A stretch of 25,991 nt of DNA from UBA4744 sp035282865 (GCA_035282865.1 DATEVB010000225.1:1-25991); one strand, 5' to 3'; positions 7,584 through 15,730 are shown, numbered from the stretch's first letter. Notes: a model not told the origin generated them from the letters alone. Made by a program: numbers and translations.

Positions 7584-7889
7584 ATGGACCCCCTCCGACA
7601 CCCCGACTTGATCGAGATCTCACGCCGGCTGCGGCTTCAGCTGACCCAGGTCCTCGAAGCCGAACAAGAGGCGGCCGCCATCACCTTGCGACGGCGCAGC
7701 ACGATCCGTGATCGACTGCTCGATGCCGAGGATCGGGGTGAATCCGTCCGGGTTACTTGCGTCGACGGCGGCACCAGAACGGGCAGAGTTGGTGCCGTTG
7801 GGGTCGATCACGTCGTCCTGGAGCGCAACAGCGAAGAGGCGTACGTCACCATTGCGCACATCGTTGTGGTCGAGGCCACCAACCGATGA
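7584..7889 (+). CDS. Small uncharacterised protein coupled to the TadZ-like ATPase
   Basis: A 101-residue protein I do not recognise by name. Residues 1-50 are helical and charged (RRLRLQLTQVLEAEQEAAAITLRRRSTIRDRLL), likely a short coiled coil. Residues 53-98 (SVRVTCVDGGTRTGRVGAVGVDHVVL, then AYVTIAHIVVVE) look like a small all-beta barrel of the Sm/SH3 kind, based only on alternating hydrophobic strands and turn glycines. There is no signal peptide or membrane segment. Its TGA overlaps the ATG of the next gene (ATGA), so it is translationally coupled to the ATPase and is a likely partner. No Shine-Dalgarno precedes ATG 7584. Confidence 0.75.
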   Translation: MDPLRHPDLIEISRRLRLQLTQVLEAEQEAAAITLRRRSTIRDRLLDAEDRGESVRVTCVDGGTRTGRVGAVGVDHVVLERNSEEAYVTIAHIVVVEATNR

Positions 7890-8938
7890 CGAGACCCCGG
7901 GTCGCCACCGTTCTGTCTGCCCGCCAGTGGGAGGCCAACTTTGCGGATATGGCCCGGGCGACCAGCCTGGTGAGGCTGGTGGCCCGTGCTCATCAGCCGG
8001 CCGACCTCGACCGGCGCGCCGGCGGGATCGACGTGATCGTCGCCGGGGCTGAGACTGCCTGGGTTACCCCCACTGCCATCAAGAACTGGCGTAACCGCGG
8101 GCTGGCGGTGCTGGGGTTGCATCCGCCCTACGATCGGCCAGCACGCCGGTTGCTCACCATCGGAGGCGCCGACGAGGTGCTCCCGGACACGACTCCGGCC
8201 GAGCGCATCCTGCACATCGTCCGGACGATACGCCGGCCGATCACCGCAGCCGTTGAGACGGGGAGTTTGATCACCGTGACCGGTGGCCGCGGCGCACCGG
8301 GGATCTCCGAAATCGCTCTCAGCCTGGCGTGGGGGCTCGCCGTGCAGCACTCCACCCTGCTGATCGACCTCGACCGGCAGGGACCGTCGCTCTCCGTACG
8401 GCTCGGCGTCGCACCGGTCCCCGATGTGGCTCACGCGGCGGACCAGGTCATGCTCTCGGGAGTTCTTCCGCCTGAGGTTCGCCACGTCGGGCCCCTCTCC
8501 CTGCTGGCCGGCCCACCTATGCACCACACCGGCCCCCTCACTTCTGCTTTGGTCAACGAGGTCGTCCAGGCGGCGGAGGGATCCTTCGATCGTATTGTGG
8601 TCGACCTCGGGGTGAGCGAACCGGACGATCCACTCCTGTATCGGGCGGCCTCTCGAATCCTCACATGTGAGGCAACCCCCAAAGGACTGATCAGGGCGGC
8701 GGCCACCGTCGAGGCATGGGCAGCGCCCCTCCCGGCGCTGGTCCTGAATAGGGTCTCACCAAACGGTCGAGAGGATGCCATCCGGGCCGCCCGACATTGG
8801 CTGGGCCTCGAGCCGAAGGTAGTTGTGCCCCACCTCCCTGCGGTCCACGATGCCGCCCGGGTGGCCGGCCCTCCCTGTCCAGAGCTCGTCAGGCTTCTCG
8901 AGCCCCTCCATCAACCCACCCCCGCTCAGCTGGACTGA
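7886..8938 (+). CDS. TadZ/CpaE-like MinD/ParA-fold protein with degenerate Walker A
   Basis: A 350-residue protein. Residues 45-115 resemble an atypical receiver domain (DVIVAGAETAWVTPTAI, LAVLGLHPPYD, GADEVLPD), the arrangement found in TadZ and CpaE. Residues 127-330 are a MinD/ParA-type domain: the P-loop position reads TGGRGAPGIS (132-141), D161/D163 lie in LLIDLDRQGPSLS and D240 in DRIVVDLG. The Walker A lysine is replaced by I140 and the signature lysine by R135, so ATP hydrolysis is doubtful. TadZ-type proteins localise pilus machinery at the pole, but no other tad or cpa gene is in the window, so that role is only suggested. The start overlaps the preceding stop as ATGA. It converges with pheA with 7 nt between them. 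Confidence 0.78.
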   Translation: MTRPRVATVLSARQWEANFADMARATSLVRLVARAHQPADLDRRAGGIDVIVAGAETAWVTPTAIKNWRNRGLAVLGLHPPYDRPARRLLTIGGADEVLPDTTPAERILHIVRTIRRPITAAVETGSLITVTGGRGAPGISEIALSLAWGLAVQHSTLLIDLDRQGPSLSVRLGVAPVPDVAHAADQVMLSGVLPPEVRHVGPLSLLAGPPMHHTGPLTSALVNEVVQAAEGSFDRIVVDLGVSEPDDPLLYRAASRILTCEATPKGLIRAAATVEAWAAPLPALVLNRVSPNGREDAIRAARHWLGLEPKVVVPHLPAVHDAARVAGPPCPELVRLLEPLHQPTPAQLD

Positions 8939-8945
8939 GCGCGAA

Positions 8946-9755
8946 TCAGACCTCGGCTCGATAGGTCCCGAGGTGGTGAAGCTTCGACATCGAACCGGGC
9001 AGCGGATTGAAGACATCGAAAAACCCGTCCGGGCCCGGTGTGTGGATCAGATCGACAAACATCCGGTAGCGCCAGGGAGTATCTGTCGGCCGCGACTCGA
9101 TGCGGGTCAGATTGGCGCCTCTCAGACCTAGCTCTGTCAAAGCCAGGGCCAGCGCCCCCGGTCGATGCTGCGTTTCGAAAGCAATACTCGACTTGTTGGC
9201 GTCGACCGCAATCGGCTGCTCGCCGGGTGCCAGAACCACGAACCGCGTGGTGTTGTGGGCACGATCAACCACATCAGACATCAGTACCTCGAGGTTGTGT
9301 GGCCGGGCCGCTTCCGGTGGTGCCAAAGCTGCTTCGGCCGGGTTCTGGCGCTCGGCAGTTTCCCGGACTGCCCCCGCTGTGTCGTGAGTTGGGATCGCTT
9401 GCCACCCCCGGGCCTGGATGATGGCTTCGGCCTGAGCCAACGCCTCCGGGTGAGAGCGGACCTGCTTGATATCCTCCAGCAAGGTGCCCGGCAACCCGAG
9501 GAGGGCATGGCGGACTTCGACCTGGTGTTCCGCCACGATGCGAGACGGAGCGTCAACCAGCCGATCGAGGACGGACAGCACGCTGCCGGTCGTTGAATTC
9601 TCGATCGGAAGGACAAGGCGCTCAACGTCACCGGCAGCCAGCGCTGCAAACGCGGCAACAAAGCTTGGATACCCGATCCGGTCGTCGCCCGGGAACAGCT
9701 CCCGCGAAGCCCGGTCGCTGTATGAATACCGCTCGCCCTGGTAGCCGATCATCAT
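8946..9755 (-). CDS. pheA: Prephenate dehydratase
   Basis: A 269-residue monofunctional prephenate dehydratase, with no chorismate mutase domain. The catalytic part spans residues 1-180, with YQGERYSYSDRAS at the start, LPIENSTTGSV near 49-59 and the catalytic NTTRF motif (T170, R171, F172). The regulatory ACT domain (residues 188-265) has the GALALAL and ESRP (220-223) motifs that bind phenylalanine for feedback inhibition. It converts prephenate to phenylpyruvate in phenylalanine synthesis in the cytoplasm. Two adjacent ATG codons exist; 9755 is chosen because TAGTGT lies 6 nt upstream, giving a leaderless start. It is not in an operon and ends 7 nt from the convergent TadZ-like gene. Confidence 0.96.
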   Translation of the reverse strand: MMIGYQGERYSYSDRASRELFPGDDRIGYPSFVAAFAALAAGDVERLVLPIENSTTGSVLSVLDRLVDAPSRIVAEHQVEVRHALLGLPGTLLEDIKQVRSHPEALAQAEAIIQARGWQAIPTHDTAGAVRETAERQNPAEAALAPPEAARPHNLEVLMSDVVDRAHNTTRFVVLAPGEQPIAVDANKSSIAFETQHRPGALALALTELGLRGANLTRIESRPTDTPWRYRMFVDLIHTPGPDGFFDVFNPLPGSMSKLHHLGTYRAEV

Positions 9756-9761
9756 GCGCGG

Positions 9762-9767
9762 ACACTA
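9762..9767 (-). promoter_or_regulatory. -10 box of pheA, leaderless type
   Basis: TAGTGT on the minus strand, then CCGCGC, then ATG 9755. Confidence 0.5.
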
Positions 9768-9858
9768 GCCGGAGCCCGCGATTCTTAGACAATTCTCAGA
9801 AACCACTCACGAGATTCTCACCGTCCTACTGAACGATGACAGCTCCGAAAGGATGGCG

Positions 9859-10053
9859 ATGAGCGACATCATGAAAGCGAGCAAGGCGGGCGGCTACGTC
9901 CGCAAACCTCGTACCTATGCGGCTGACCGGGTGTGCTTGTACAAGGGTTGCGAAACCCGGCTCTCCACCTACAACTCCAGATCCACCTGCCGTCTGCACA
10001 CTCCGGTTCGTTTCCCCCGGGTGCGCGGCCGGGTGACCCCTTCCGAGGCGTAA
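9859..10053 (+). CDS. Small Cys/His protein, putative zinc-binding
   Basis: A 64-residue basic protein of unknown function. C26 and C31 (CLYKGC), followed by TRLSTYN, then C44 and H47 (CRLH), make a compact C-X4-C-X12-C-X2-H cluster likely to bind zinc. The flanks are rich in Arg and Lys (YVRKPRTY, RFPRVRGR), suggesting nucleic-acid contact; this is inference from composition. ATG 9859 is preferred over ATG 9853 because GAAAGGA sits at a proper Shine-Dalgarno distance only from 9859. An inverted repeat follows the stop codon at 10056-10102. It stands between pheA (divergent) and the amylase gene. Confidence 0.65.
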   Translation: MSDIMKASKAGGYVRKPRTYAADRVCLYKGCETRLSTYNSRSTCRLHTPVRFPRVRGRVTPSEA

Positions 10054-10055
10054 TC

Positions 10056-10102
10056 GAGTCATCGGTCCTCAGTCGATCGGCGGTACCGGCAACTGATGAC
10101 TC
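10056..10102 (+). terminator. Inverted repeat after the small Cys/His gene
   Basis: GAGTCATC (10056-10063) pairs with GATGACTC (10095-10102), extended inward by a G-T, a G-C and a T-A pair. The loop is about 25 nt and no T tract follows, so a terminator role is only possible. Confidence 0.35.
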
Positions 10103-10268
10103 AAAGGCTCCGGGGTCCTCGTTCCCGATCAAAGCGCCGTGGCTCGATGACAGGAGCCAGGGCGGAAAGCCTCTGACAGATGGCGCCGACCCCTCGACTC
10201 TACGAGGGCCGTGTGCGCGAGACCCGGCCCTGAGCAGCCCGGGTCATTGCCAAGCGGGCCGGAACCTT

Positions 10269-10274
10269 TAGAGT
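10269..10274 (+). promoter_or_regulatory. -10 box of the GH13 gene, leaderless type
   Basis: TAGAGT followed by 7 nt and GTG 10282. There is no Shine-Dalgarno before this GTG. Confidence 0.45.
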
Positions 10275-10281
10275 CTGCCGG

Positions 10282-11754
10282 GTGTCCGAAGCCAGTACCC
10301 CCTCCGATAGCCCTCCGGCGTGGGTGGCCGACGCCGTCTTCTATCAGATCTTCCCGGAGCGGTTTGCCCGCTCCCGCCAACTCCGCAAACCGGGCAACCT
10401 CGAGGAATGGGACTCACCACCGACGCGGCACGGCTACAAGGGCGGCGATCTGGTCGGGGTCGTGGAGCGGCTGGACTGGTTGACCGAGCTGGGCATCAAC
10501 TCCATCTACTTCAACCCGATCTTCCGGTCCGCTTCCAACCATCGCTACCACACTCACGATTACTACCAGGTGGATCCCCTGCTCGGCGGCAACGAAGCCT
10601 TCCGCACATTGCTCGACGCCTGCCACCAACGCGGGATTCGCGTCATCCTCGACGGAGTGTTCAATCACGCCAGCCGCGGCTTCTTCCAATTCAACGACAT
10701 CCTGGAAAACGGCTACGGCTCTCCGTGGGTTGACTGGTTCACGATCACCGGGTCGCCGCTCAACCCCTACCATCAGGAACTGCCTCCCAACTACCAGGCC
10801 TGGTGGGGCAACCCGGCCCTACCCAAGTTCAACACCGACCACCCGGACGTTCGCGAGTACCTGATGGGCGTCGCCGAGCACTGGACCAGGCAGGGCATCG
10901 ACGGTTGGCGTCTCGACGTTCCCAGCGAGATCACAACACCCGGATTCTGGGAGGAGTTCCGCAGCAGAGTGCGGGCCATAAACCCGCAGGCCTACCTCGT
11001 CGGCGAGATCTGGGCTGATGCCACGGATTGGATCGCCCGGGGCGACCGGTTCGATGCCGCCATGAACTACATCTTCACCGGCAAGACGCTGGCCTTCGTG
11101 GCGGGCCACCGAATCGATGCCGGGCTGGCCGAAGGTGTCGACTACCCCGTCAAGCCGGCCATTGATGCTGGTCAATATGGCGACGCGATCGAGTGGCTGC
11201 TCTCCCGATATCCCGAGCAAACGACCCGCTCCAACCTCAACCTGTTGGGATCGCACGACACTGCTCGATCCTTGACCATGGCAGGCGGCGATGTCGACTC
11301 GGTGGTGCTGGCCGCCCTCCTGATGTTCACGTTCCCGGGCGCACCGTGCGTCTATTACGGCGACGAGATCGGAATGACCGGAGGCAAGGACCCCGAATCG
11401 CGAGGCGCGTTCCCCTGGGACCGGCCCGAGTCGTGGAACACCCGGATTCTGGAGGCGTATCGCCGGTTGAGTGCGCTCCGGCACGCTCATCCGGCTCTTC
11501 GGCACGGTTCGTACCGGCGATTGTCGTCGCAGACCGGTTCGAGCCTGTACATGTTTCTCCGCGAGACACCGGAAGAACGATTGCTCATCGCCGTAAACGC
11601 CAACGAAGAGGCCGCCTCAGCCTCGATCCGCGAACCCTACCCCGGCCGGCAATTCGAAACCTTGTGGGGGACGGGGGGAATCAAGACCGACGGCAACTGG
11701 ATGAGCATCGCACTCCCACCTCGCTGCGGAGTCGTCTGGCGTGTCGAGCATTGA
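10282..11754 (+). CDS. GH13 alpha-glucan hydrolase, cyclomaltodextrinase/neopullulanase-like
   Basis: A 490-residue intracellular GH13 enzyme without a signal peptide. The four conserved regions are present: DGVFNH (124-129), GWRLDVP with nucleophile D212, GEIW with acid/base E242, and NLLGSHDT with D326. The layout (YQIFPERF at the start, PALPKFNTDHPDVREYL before region II) matches the cyclomaltodextrinase/neopullulanase/maltogenic amylase group, which degrades cyclodextrins and short maltodextrins. The N-terminal CBM34-like domain usual in that group is absent: the barrel begins by residue 15, which should affect dimerisation and the active-site cleft. A beta-sandwich C-domain ends the protein. 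Start GTG 10282 follows TAGAGT. The transcript ends at the hairpin at 11804. Confidence 0.9.
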   Translation: MSEASTPSDSPPAWVADAVFYQIFPERFARSRQLRKPGNLEEWDSPPTRHGYKGGDLVGVVERLDWLTELGINSIYFNPIFRSASNHRYHTHDYYQVDPLLGGNEAFRTLLDACHQRGIRVILDGVFNHASRGFFQFNDILENGYGSPWVDWFTITGSPLNPYHQELPPNYQAWWGNPALPKFNTDHPDVREYLMGVAEHWTRQGIDGWRLDVPSEITTPGFWEEFRSRVRAINPQAYLVGEIWADATDWIARGDRFDAAMNYIFTGKTLAFVAGHRIDAGLAEGVDYPVKPAIDAGQYGDAIEWLLSRYPEQTTRSNLNLLGSHDTARSLTMAGGDVDSVVLAALLMFTFPGAPCVYYGDEIGMTGGKDPESRGAFPWDRPESWNTRILEAYRRLSALRHAHPALRHGSYRRLSSQTGSSLYMFLRETPEERLLIAVNANEEAASASIREPYPGRQFETLWGTGGIKTDGNWMSIALPPRCGVVWRVEH

Positions 11755-11803
11755 GTCCCGAGCCAACAGCCCCGGGCTACCGTTGATTGACCGGTTCCTG
11801 CAA

Positions 11804-11826
11804 CGGGCGACCCAATGGGTCGCCCG
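11804..11826. terminator. Strong hairpin between convergent genes
   Basis: CGGGCGACCC (11804-11813) and GGGTCGCCCG (11817-11826) form a perfect 10-bp stem with an AAT loop. It lies between the stops of the plus-strand GH13 gene and the minus-strand Cys-rich gene, so it could stop transcription from both sides. There is no T run. Confidence 0.65.
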
Positions 11827-11850
11827 CCTCCCGTGCAGAAATTCGGGCCG

Positions 11851-12138
11851 TTATCGGAAGGCCCTGGCCGGCCTGCGCTTGCCCGCCGGCACCTCCCCAA
11901 ATGACCGGCCGAGCATGACGGGCATGTCGCCAACCTTCGCCAACAAGGCTTCCACCTCAAACATCGTTGCCAGCTTCGGCCCGGTGAACAGGTTGGTGTC
12001 GCTAACTGCCGATCCGTCGCTGAGATCGATCTGCACCACCCTGCACAGCGAACAGGTGCGCCGGGCAATCCCCCCGCCAATCTGCCCGGCGGGCGAATAG
12101 CGGTGCAAACCCTTCTTGCAGTCGACGTACTTCGGCAT
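11851..12138 (-). CDS. Small Cys-rich protein, putative zinc ribbon
   Basis: A 95-residue protein of unknown function. It has C7 (VDCKKGLHRY) and the pair C29/C32 (RTCSLC), with H12 between, which could hold one zinc ion. The rest (LFTGPKLATMFEVEALLAKVGDM) is helical and hydrophilic, with an Arg/Lys-rich end. No family name is recognised. ATG 12138 is chosen because GGGAGG lies just upstream; the longer in-frame starts have no such site. A promoter with -35 TAGACA and -10 TAGGGT lies at 12193-12165. It is downstream of etfD on the same strand but has its own promoter, so it is likely a separate transcript. Confidence 0.65.
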   Translation of the reverse strand: MPKYVDCKKGLHRYSPAGQIGGGIARRTCSLCRVVQIDLSDGSAVSDTNLFTGPKLATMFEVEALLAKVGDMPVMLGRSFGEVPAGKRRPARAFR

Positions 12139-12164
12139 CGGGCCTCCCAGCTCCATTTGATCGA

Positions 12165-12193
12165 ACCCTACCGCCACCATGCGTAGTTGTCTA
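12165..12193 (-). promoter_or_regulatory. Promoter of the small Cys-rich gene
   Basis: On the minus strand TAGACA (12193-12188; one mismatch to TTGACA), a 17-nt spacer, then TAGGGT (12170-12165). A start about 7 nt later gives a leader of about 20 nt holding the GGGAGG ribosome-binding site. Confidence 0.5.
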
Positions 12194-12277
12194 ACTGCTG
12201 AGCGCACTAATCTGAGACTCCATCCCGATAACTAGTCACCCTCCGAGTCCTTCCAACCACGGTGAGTGGCGGATCGG

Positions 12278-14434
12278 TCATTCGATCTTGAAGACCCGTT
12301 CGGCGAGGATCTCGGCAATGTCACGCACCGCCACATCGTCACCCCGACCGAGCTCTTTGATTCCGTCGTCGATCATGACGTAGCAGAACGGGCAGGCGAC
12401 GGCCACCTCGTCGGCACCGGTTCCCACTGCCTCGCCGGCCCTTTCGGTATTGACCTTCTTTCCGATCTGTTCCTCCATCCAGAATTGAGCACCGCCGGCG
12501 CCACAGCACAGCGACTGGTTGCCGCAGCGGTCCATCTCAATGAGATCGATACCACCGATCGAAGCGATAACGGTCCGGGGAGCAACAAAGATGTCGTTGT
12601 GCCGGCCCAGATAGCAGGGGTCGTGGTAGGTGATCTTCTTCCCACCGTTTCCCTCTGCCGAAAGGCGCCCATCGCGCAACAGTGACATCAAGAGCTGGCT
12701 GTGGTGCAGCACCTCGTAGTCCCCCCCGAGCTGCGGGTATTCGTTCTTGAGCGTGTTGAAACAATGCGGGCACTGGGTGATCACCTTCTTGACGCCGAGA
12801 TCATTGAGCGTCTGGATGTTGGTGAGTGCCAGCTGCTGGAAGAGGTACTCATTGCCGGAACGTCGCGCCGGATCGCCGGTGCACTGCTCTTTGGGCCCGA
12901 GGATCGCATAATCGATCCCGGCCTCGTTGAGCAACCGGGCGATCGCCTGGGTGACTTTCACGTTGCGATCATCGAACGAACCCGCGCACCCCACCCAGTA
13001 CAGATACTCGGCGGTATCGACTCCGTCCTCGCCCAGGATCCTCACATCGAAGTCGAGCGCCTTGGCCCAGTCGGCGCGAGCCGCCTGGCTGAGACCCCAG
13101 GGGTTGCCCTGATTCTCCATGGCCACGTACGACTTCCCGAGCTCGGACGGGAAGTTGGATTCCATGAGGGACAAATAACGCCGCATGTCGAGGATCTTGT
13201 CGAGGATCTCGATACTCACCGGGCAGATCTCGTCGCAGGCCCGACAGGTGGTGCACGCCCACAATTCCTCCGGCTGAATCCGCTCGAACACTCGGTCGGC
13301 CGTGACCGTGATCGCCTCGTCCATCCCGACCGGAGGCGACACTGCCGGGACTCCTGAGAGGGCTGCAACTTCGCCCAGCTTGAGGACGATCTCGCGGGGG
13401 TCGAGCGGTTTGCCGGTCAGGTTGGCAGGGCAGACCGAGGTACACCGACCACAGATGGTGCAGGCGTCGGTGTCGAGCAGTTGTTTCCACGTGAACTCCC
13501 CGACGACCGATGCGCCGATCGACTCGATGTCGGACGCCTCCATCAGGTTGGGTATGGCCCTCATCGCACCCTTGGGCCGATCCTTCGGAGCAAGAAACAT
13601 GTTGACGGGCGAGGTGAACATGTGCCGGAGCTTGGTCGTGGGGAGCAGCACCAGAAAGGCGACGAATCCCACCGCATGAGCGATCCAGAAAGCCCGATGC
13701 CAGCCGCCCGCCACCGACTGGGGGAAGAGATAGCTGAGCGGATAGCCGACAACGGACCAGGTTTCATGGTCGGGCCGGTCCTGCAGCGAGATACGGGCCG
13801 CCTCGGTGGCGAGACCGGATACTCCGATGAGTCCCAGCGTGAGGAGAATCCAGGCATCCTCTGCCTTGGACTTCATCCGGAGCCGCCACGGTCTCTGGCC
13901 GTAGCGGCGGCCAACCGCCCACACGATCCCGACGATAAAGACAACTGCCGCCAGGTCGAGGATCGCCGAGTAGACCTTGTAAGTGTTGCCCTCCAGGAAC
14001 TTGAGACTCCCGGGAAGCAGATGGTCGATCTCCAGGGTCACGGTGCCAAGGAACAGGACGATGAATCCGTAGTAGATCATCGCGTGCATCAGTCCGGCGG
14101 CCCGGTCGCGCAGAAGGGTCTTCATCGCCAGCCCGGTTCCCGCGGACCTCAGGCGCTCGGCCCAGCGACCGGTGCGGTCTTCACTGCTGCCCCGTTCCCA
14201 GTTCCTCGCTCGCAACGAGAACAGGTATAGCGTCAGCGGAAGGAACGAAGCGATGCCAACGTAGAAGAGGGCTTGCAGCGGCGGAGAAATGTTGCCGAAG
14301 ACCTCACGCCCAACCTCTGGGATGAAGTGCCCCGGCAAAGACCCCAACCACCAAAAGAGCAGGGTTCCGAAGAAAGAGGCCACGGCAAGGCCGATGAGAA
14401 CTCCACTGGCGGTGAGGCGGCGACGAGGCTCCAT
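12278..14434 (-). CDS. etfD: EtfD-type membrane cytochrome b / Fe-S oxidoreductase
   Basis: A 718-residue fusion protein. Residues 10-265 hold about six membrane segments resembling nitrate-reductase gamma cytochrome b, with histidines (H117, H246, H253) that could ligate heme. Residues 325-335 and 394-404 bind two 4Fe-4S clusters (CTICGRCTSVC and CTTCRACDEIC). Two CCG-type cysteine domains follow: C483, C518, C555/C558 and C607, C637, C643/C644, C681/C684; the first has the single-Cys variant CTGDPARR common in this family. EtfD (Rv0338c in M. tuberculosis) takes electrons from EtfBA during fatty-acid beta-oxidation and passes them to menaquinone. This copy has no EtfBA or dehydrogenase gene beside it. 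ATG 14434 has an AAGGAAACAGG ribosome-binding site and TAGACT upstream. Confidence 0.9.
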   Translation of the reverse strand: MEPRRRLTASGVLIGLAVASFFGTLLFWWLGSLPGHFIPEVGREVFGNISPPLQALFYVGIASFLPLTLYLFSLRARNWERGSSEDRTGRWAERLRSAGTGLAMKTLLRDRAAGLMHAMIYYGFIVLFLGTVTLEIDHLLPGSLKFLEGNTYKVYSAILDLAAVVFIVGIVWAVGRRYGQRPWRLRMKSKAEDAWILLTLGLIGVSGLATEAARISLQDRPDHETWSVVGYPLSYLFPQSVAGGWHRAFWIAHAVGFVAFLVLLPTTKLRHMFTSPVNMFLAPKDRPKGAMRAIPNLMEASDIESIGASVVGEFTWKQLLDTDACTICGRCTSVCPANLTGKPLDPREIVLKLGEVAALSGVPAVSPPVGMDEAITVTADRVFERIQPEELWACTTCRACDEICPVSIEILDKILDMRRYLSLMESNFPSELGKSYVAMENQGNPWGLSQAARADWAKALDFDVRILGEDGVDTAEYLYWVGCAGSFDDRNVKVTQAIARLLNEAGIDYAILGPKEQCTGDPARRSGNEYLFQQLALTNIQTLNDLGVKKVITQCPHCFNTLKNEYPQLGGDYEVLHHSQLLMSLLRDGRLSAEGNGGKKITYHDPCYLGRHNDIFVAPRTVIASIGGIDLIEMDRCGNQSLCCGAGGAQFWMEEQIGKKVNTERAGEAVGTGADEVAVACPFCYVMIDDGIKELGRGDDVAVRDIAEILAERVFKIE

Positions 14435-14465
14435 CCTGTTTCCTTCCGGAAGTCCGACGGAGTGG

Positions 14466-14471
14466 AGTCTA
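14466..14471 (-). promoter_or_regulatory. -10 box of etfD
   Basis: TAGACT on the minus strand, giving a leader of about 25 nt that holds the GGAAGGAAAC ribosome-binding site. Confidence 0.4.
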
Positions 14472-14589
14472 GATAACGGGAGCGACCGCTCACTTCAGCA
14501 AGCACCGGGCTGGGCCGGAAAGCCATCCACCAACCCATGACCCAGACGCACAACAGGGACATCACAGTGACAACGTGGGTCGTGTCGTC

Positions 14590-14925
14590 TCAGCGTGTGT
14601 AGAGAAGAATCGAGCCGCCGTAGGCGATGATCTGGGTTCCGGTCCAGGTGAGCGGGGTTGTGCCACATGCCTCGACCCGGAGCGGGGGCGCCGGTTCTAG
14701 CTCTCGCCACGAGCCGGCCACTGGGTCGTTCGCGACGACCCGAGTGTTTACGGCGTCCCACCCGGTGCCGATCCACCCGGTCCAAAAGACGACTTCAGTC
14801 CCCGTGCAAACCATGGCTTGGCTTGCATGGGTACCTTTTTCGCTGCTGGTGGGCTCTAGGAGAGCTGCGGCAGAAGCCGCCCAGTCTGAGCGGCGGGGTC
14901 GAGAGCCACGCCGGTCGAACCTGAG
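14590..14925 (-). pseudogene. Decayed kelch-like repeat protein fragment
   Basis: The 490 bp between etfD and pspA hold no intact gene. One minus-strand frame, open from 14925 to a TGA at 14590, reads like kelch/galactose-oxidase repeats: SQAMVCTGTEVVFWTG, then NDPVAGSWRELEPAPPLR, then PLTWTGTQIIAYGG. These match the common W-TGTE-hhhWGG and Y/N-DPxxxxWRxLxxAP repeat pattern. About 1.5 repeats remain, with no signal peptide, no start with a ribosome-binding site and an abrupt end, so this is probably the remnant of a larger exported beta-propeller gene. The remaining bases 14472-14589 show nothing recognisable. Confidence 0.5.
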
Positions 14926-15642
14926 TCACAGCCCCAGCTCTGCCTTCAACTCCTCCAGCTTTGCGTCGGCTTGCGCCACCGAGATGGCTTCCCGCAGCTC
15001 GGTCTCAGCCCCTTCCGGGGAGGCCTCGCGCAGTTCTGCGCGAGCCTTGGCATCGGCAAGACGAACATCGATCTTCTCCTGGACCTTGTCCAGGCTGGGC
15101 GACTCGACCTCCATCGACGCGCCGATCGACTCGACTGCCCTATTGACGGCTTCCTGCATCTTGGCCTGCTCGAGCCGGCCGACCAGTTCCATGCGCTTGG
15201 CAGCCAGTTCCTGCAGACGCATCGCATTCTGCTCTACGGCCCCTTTGGCACTCTCCGCCTGAGAGGCGGCGATCTCGTACTGTTCTTTGAATCCGGCCAG
15301 ATTGTTCTCGCCCGCCTGCAGCCTCATGGCCAGGCTCTGTGCAGCTCTGGTCCACTTCTCCATGCCCTCGGTGTCACCGGCGGCCTTGGCGCCTTCTGCT
15401 TTCATCAGCGACTGCTTCGCCATCTCGCGAGCCTCGCCCACGTCGTCGGCCGCCCGTTCGATCTTTGCCTCGATTTGCGTGCGGTGGGCAATGATCTTGG
15501 CCGCCTGGTTGCGCAGCTTCTGATCCTGAGTACGTGCGTCCTGGATCGCTTGCTCGATCTCGATCTCGGGGTCCATGGCTCGTTCGGCCGTCGTGCGGAA
15601 GAGGGTCTTGATGTACCCCCACAAACGCTTGAAAAAGCTCAC
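14926..15642 (-). CDS. pspA: PspA/IM30 family protein
   Basis: A 238-residue, almost wholly helical coiled-coil protein. It begins with the amphipathic membrane-binding helix (MSFFKRLWGYIKTLFRTTAERAMDPE cut across residues 1-26) and has the family pattern of heptads and conserved AEDP-like DPEIEIEQAI segment. PspA/IM30 proteins form ESCRT-III-like polymers that bind stressed membranes and limit proton leakage. The start is GTG 15642, with GGAGG 7 nt upstream. The membrane protein at 15731 and pspC at 17128 precede it on the same strand, the arrangement of a phage-shock-type module; no PspF-type or ClgR-type regulator is in the window. Confidence 0.9.
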   Translation of the reverse strand: MSFFKRLWGYIKTLFRTTAERAMDPEIEIEQAIQDARTQDQKLRNQAAKIIAHRTQIEAKIERAADDVGEAREMAKQSLMKAEGAKAAGDTEGMEKWTRAAQSLAMRLQAGENNLAGFKEQYEIAASQAESAKGAVEQNAMRLQELAAKRMELVGRLEQAKMQEAVNRAVESIGASMEVESPSLDKVQEKIDVRLADAKARAELREASPEGAETELREAISVAQADAKLEELKAELGL

Positions 15643-15730
15643 CTGGTTTCCTCCAGTCTCGGTAACACAGTACGTCCCATCTTACGGATCCTGGTTGGCG
15701 GCTGAGCCGCGATCTGTACGGACCTCTTCG

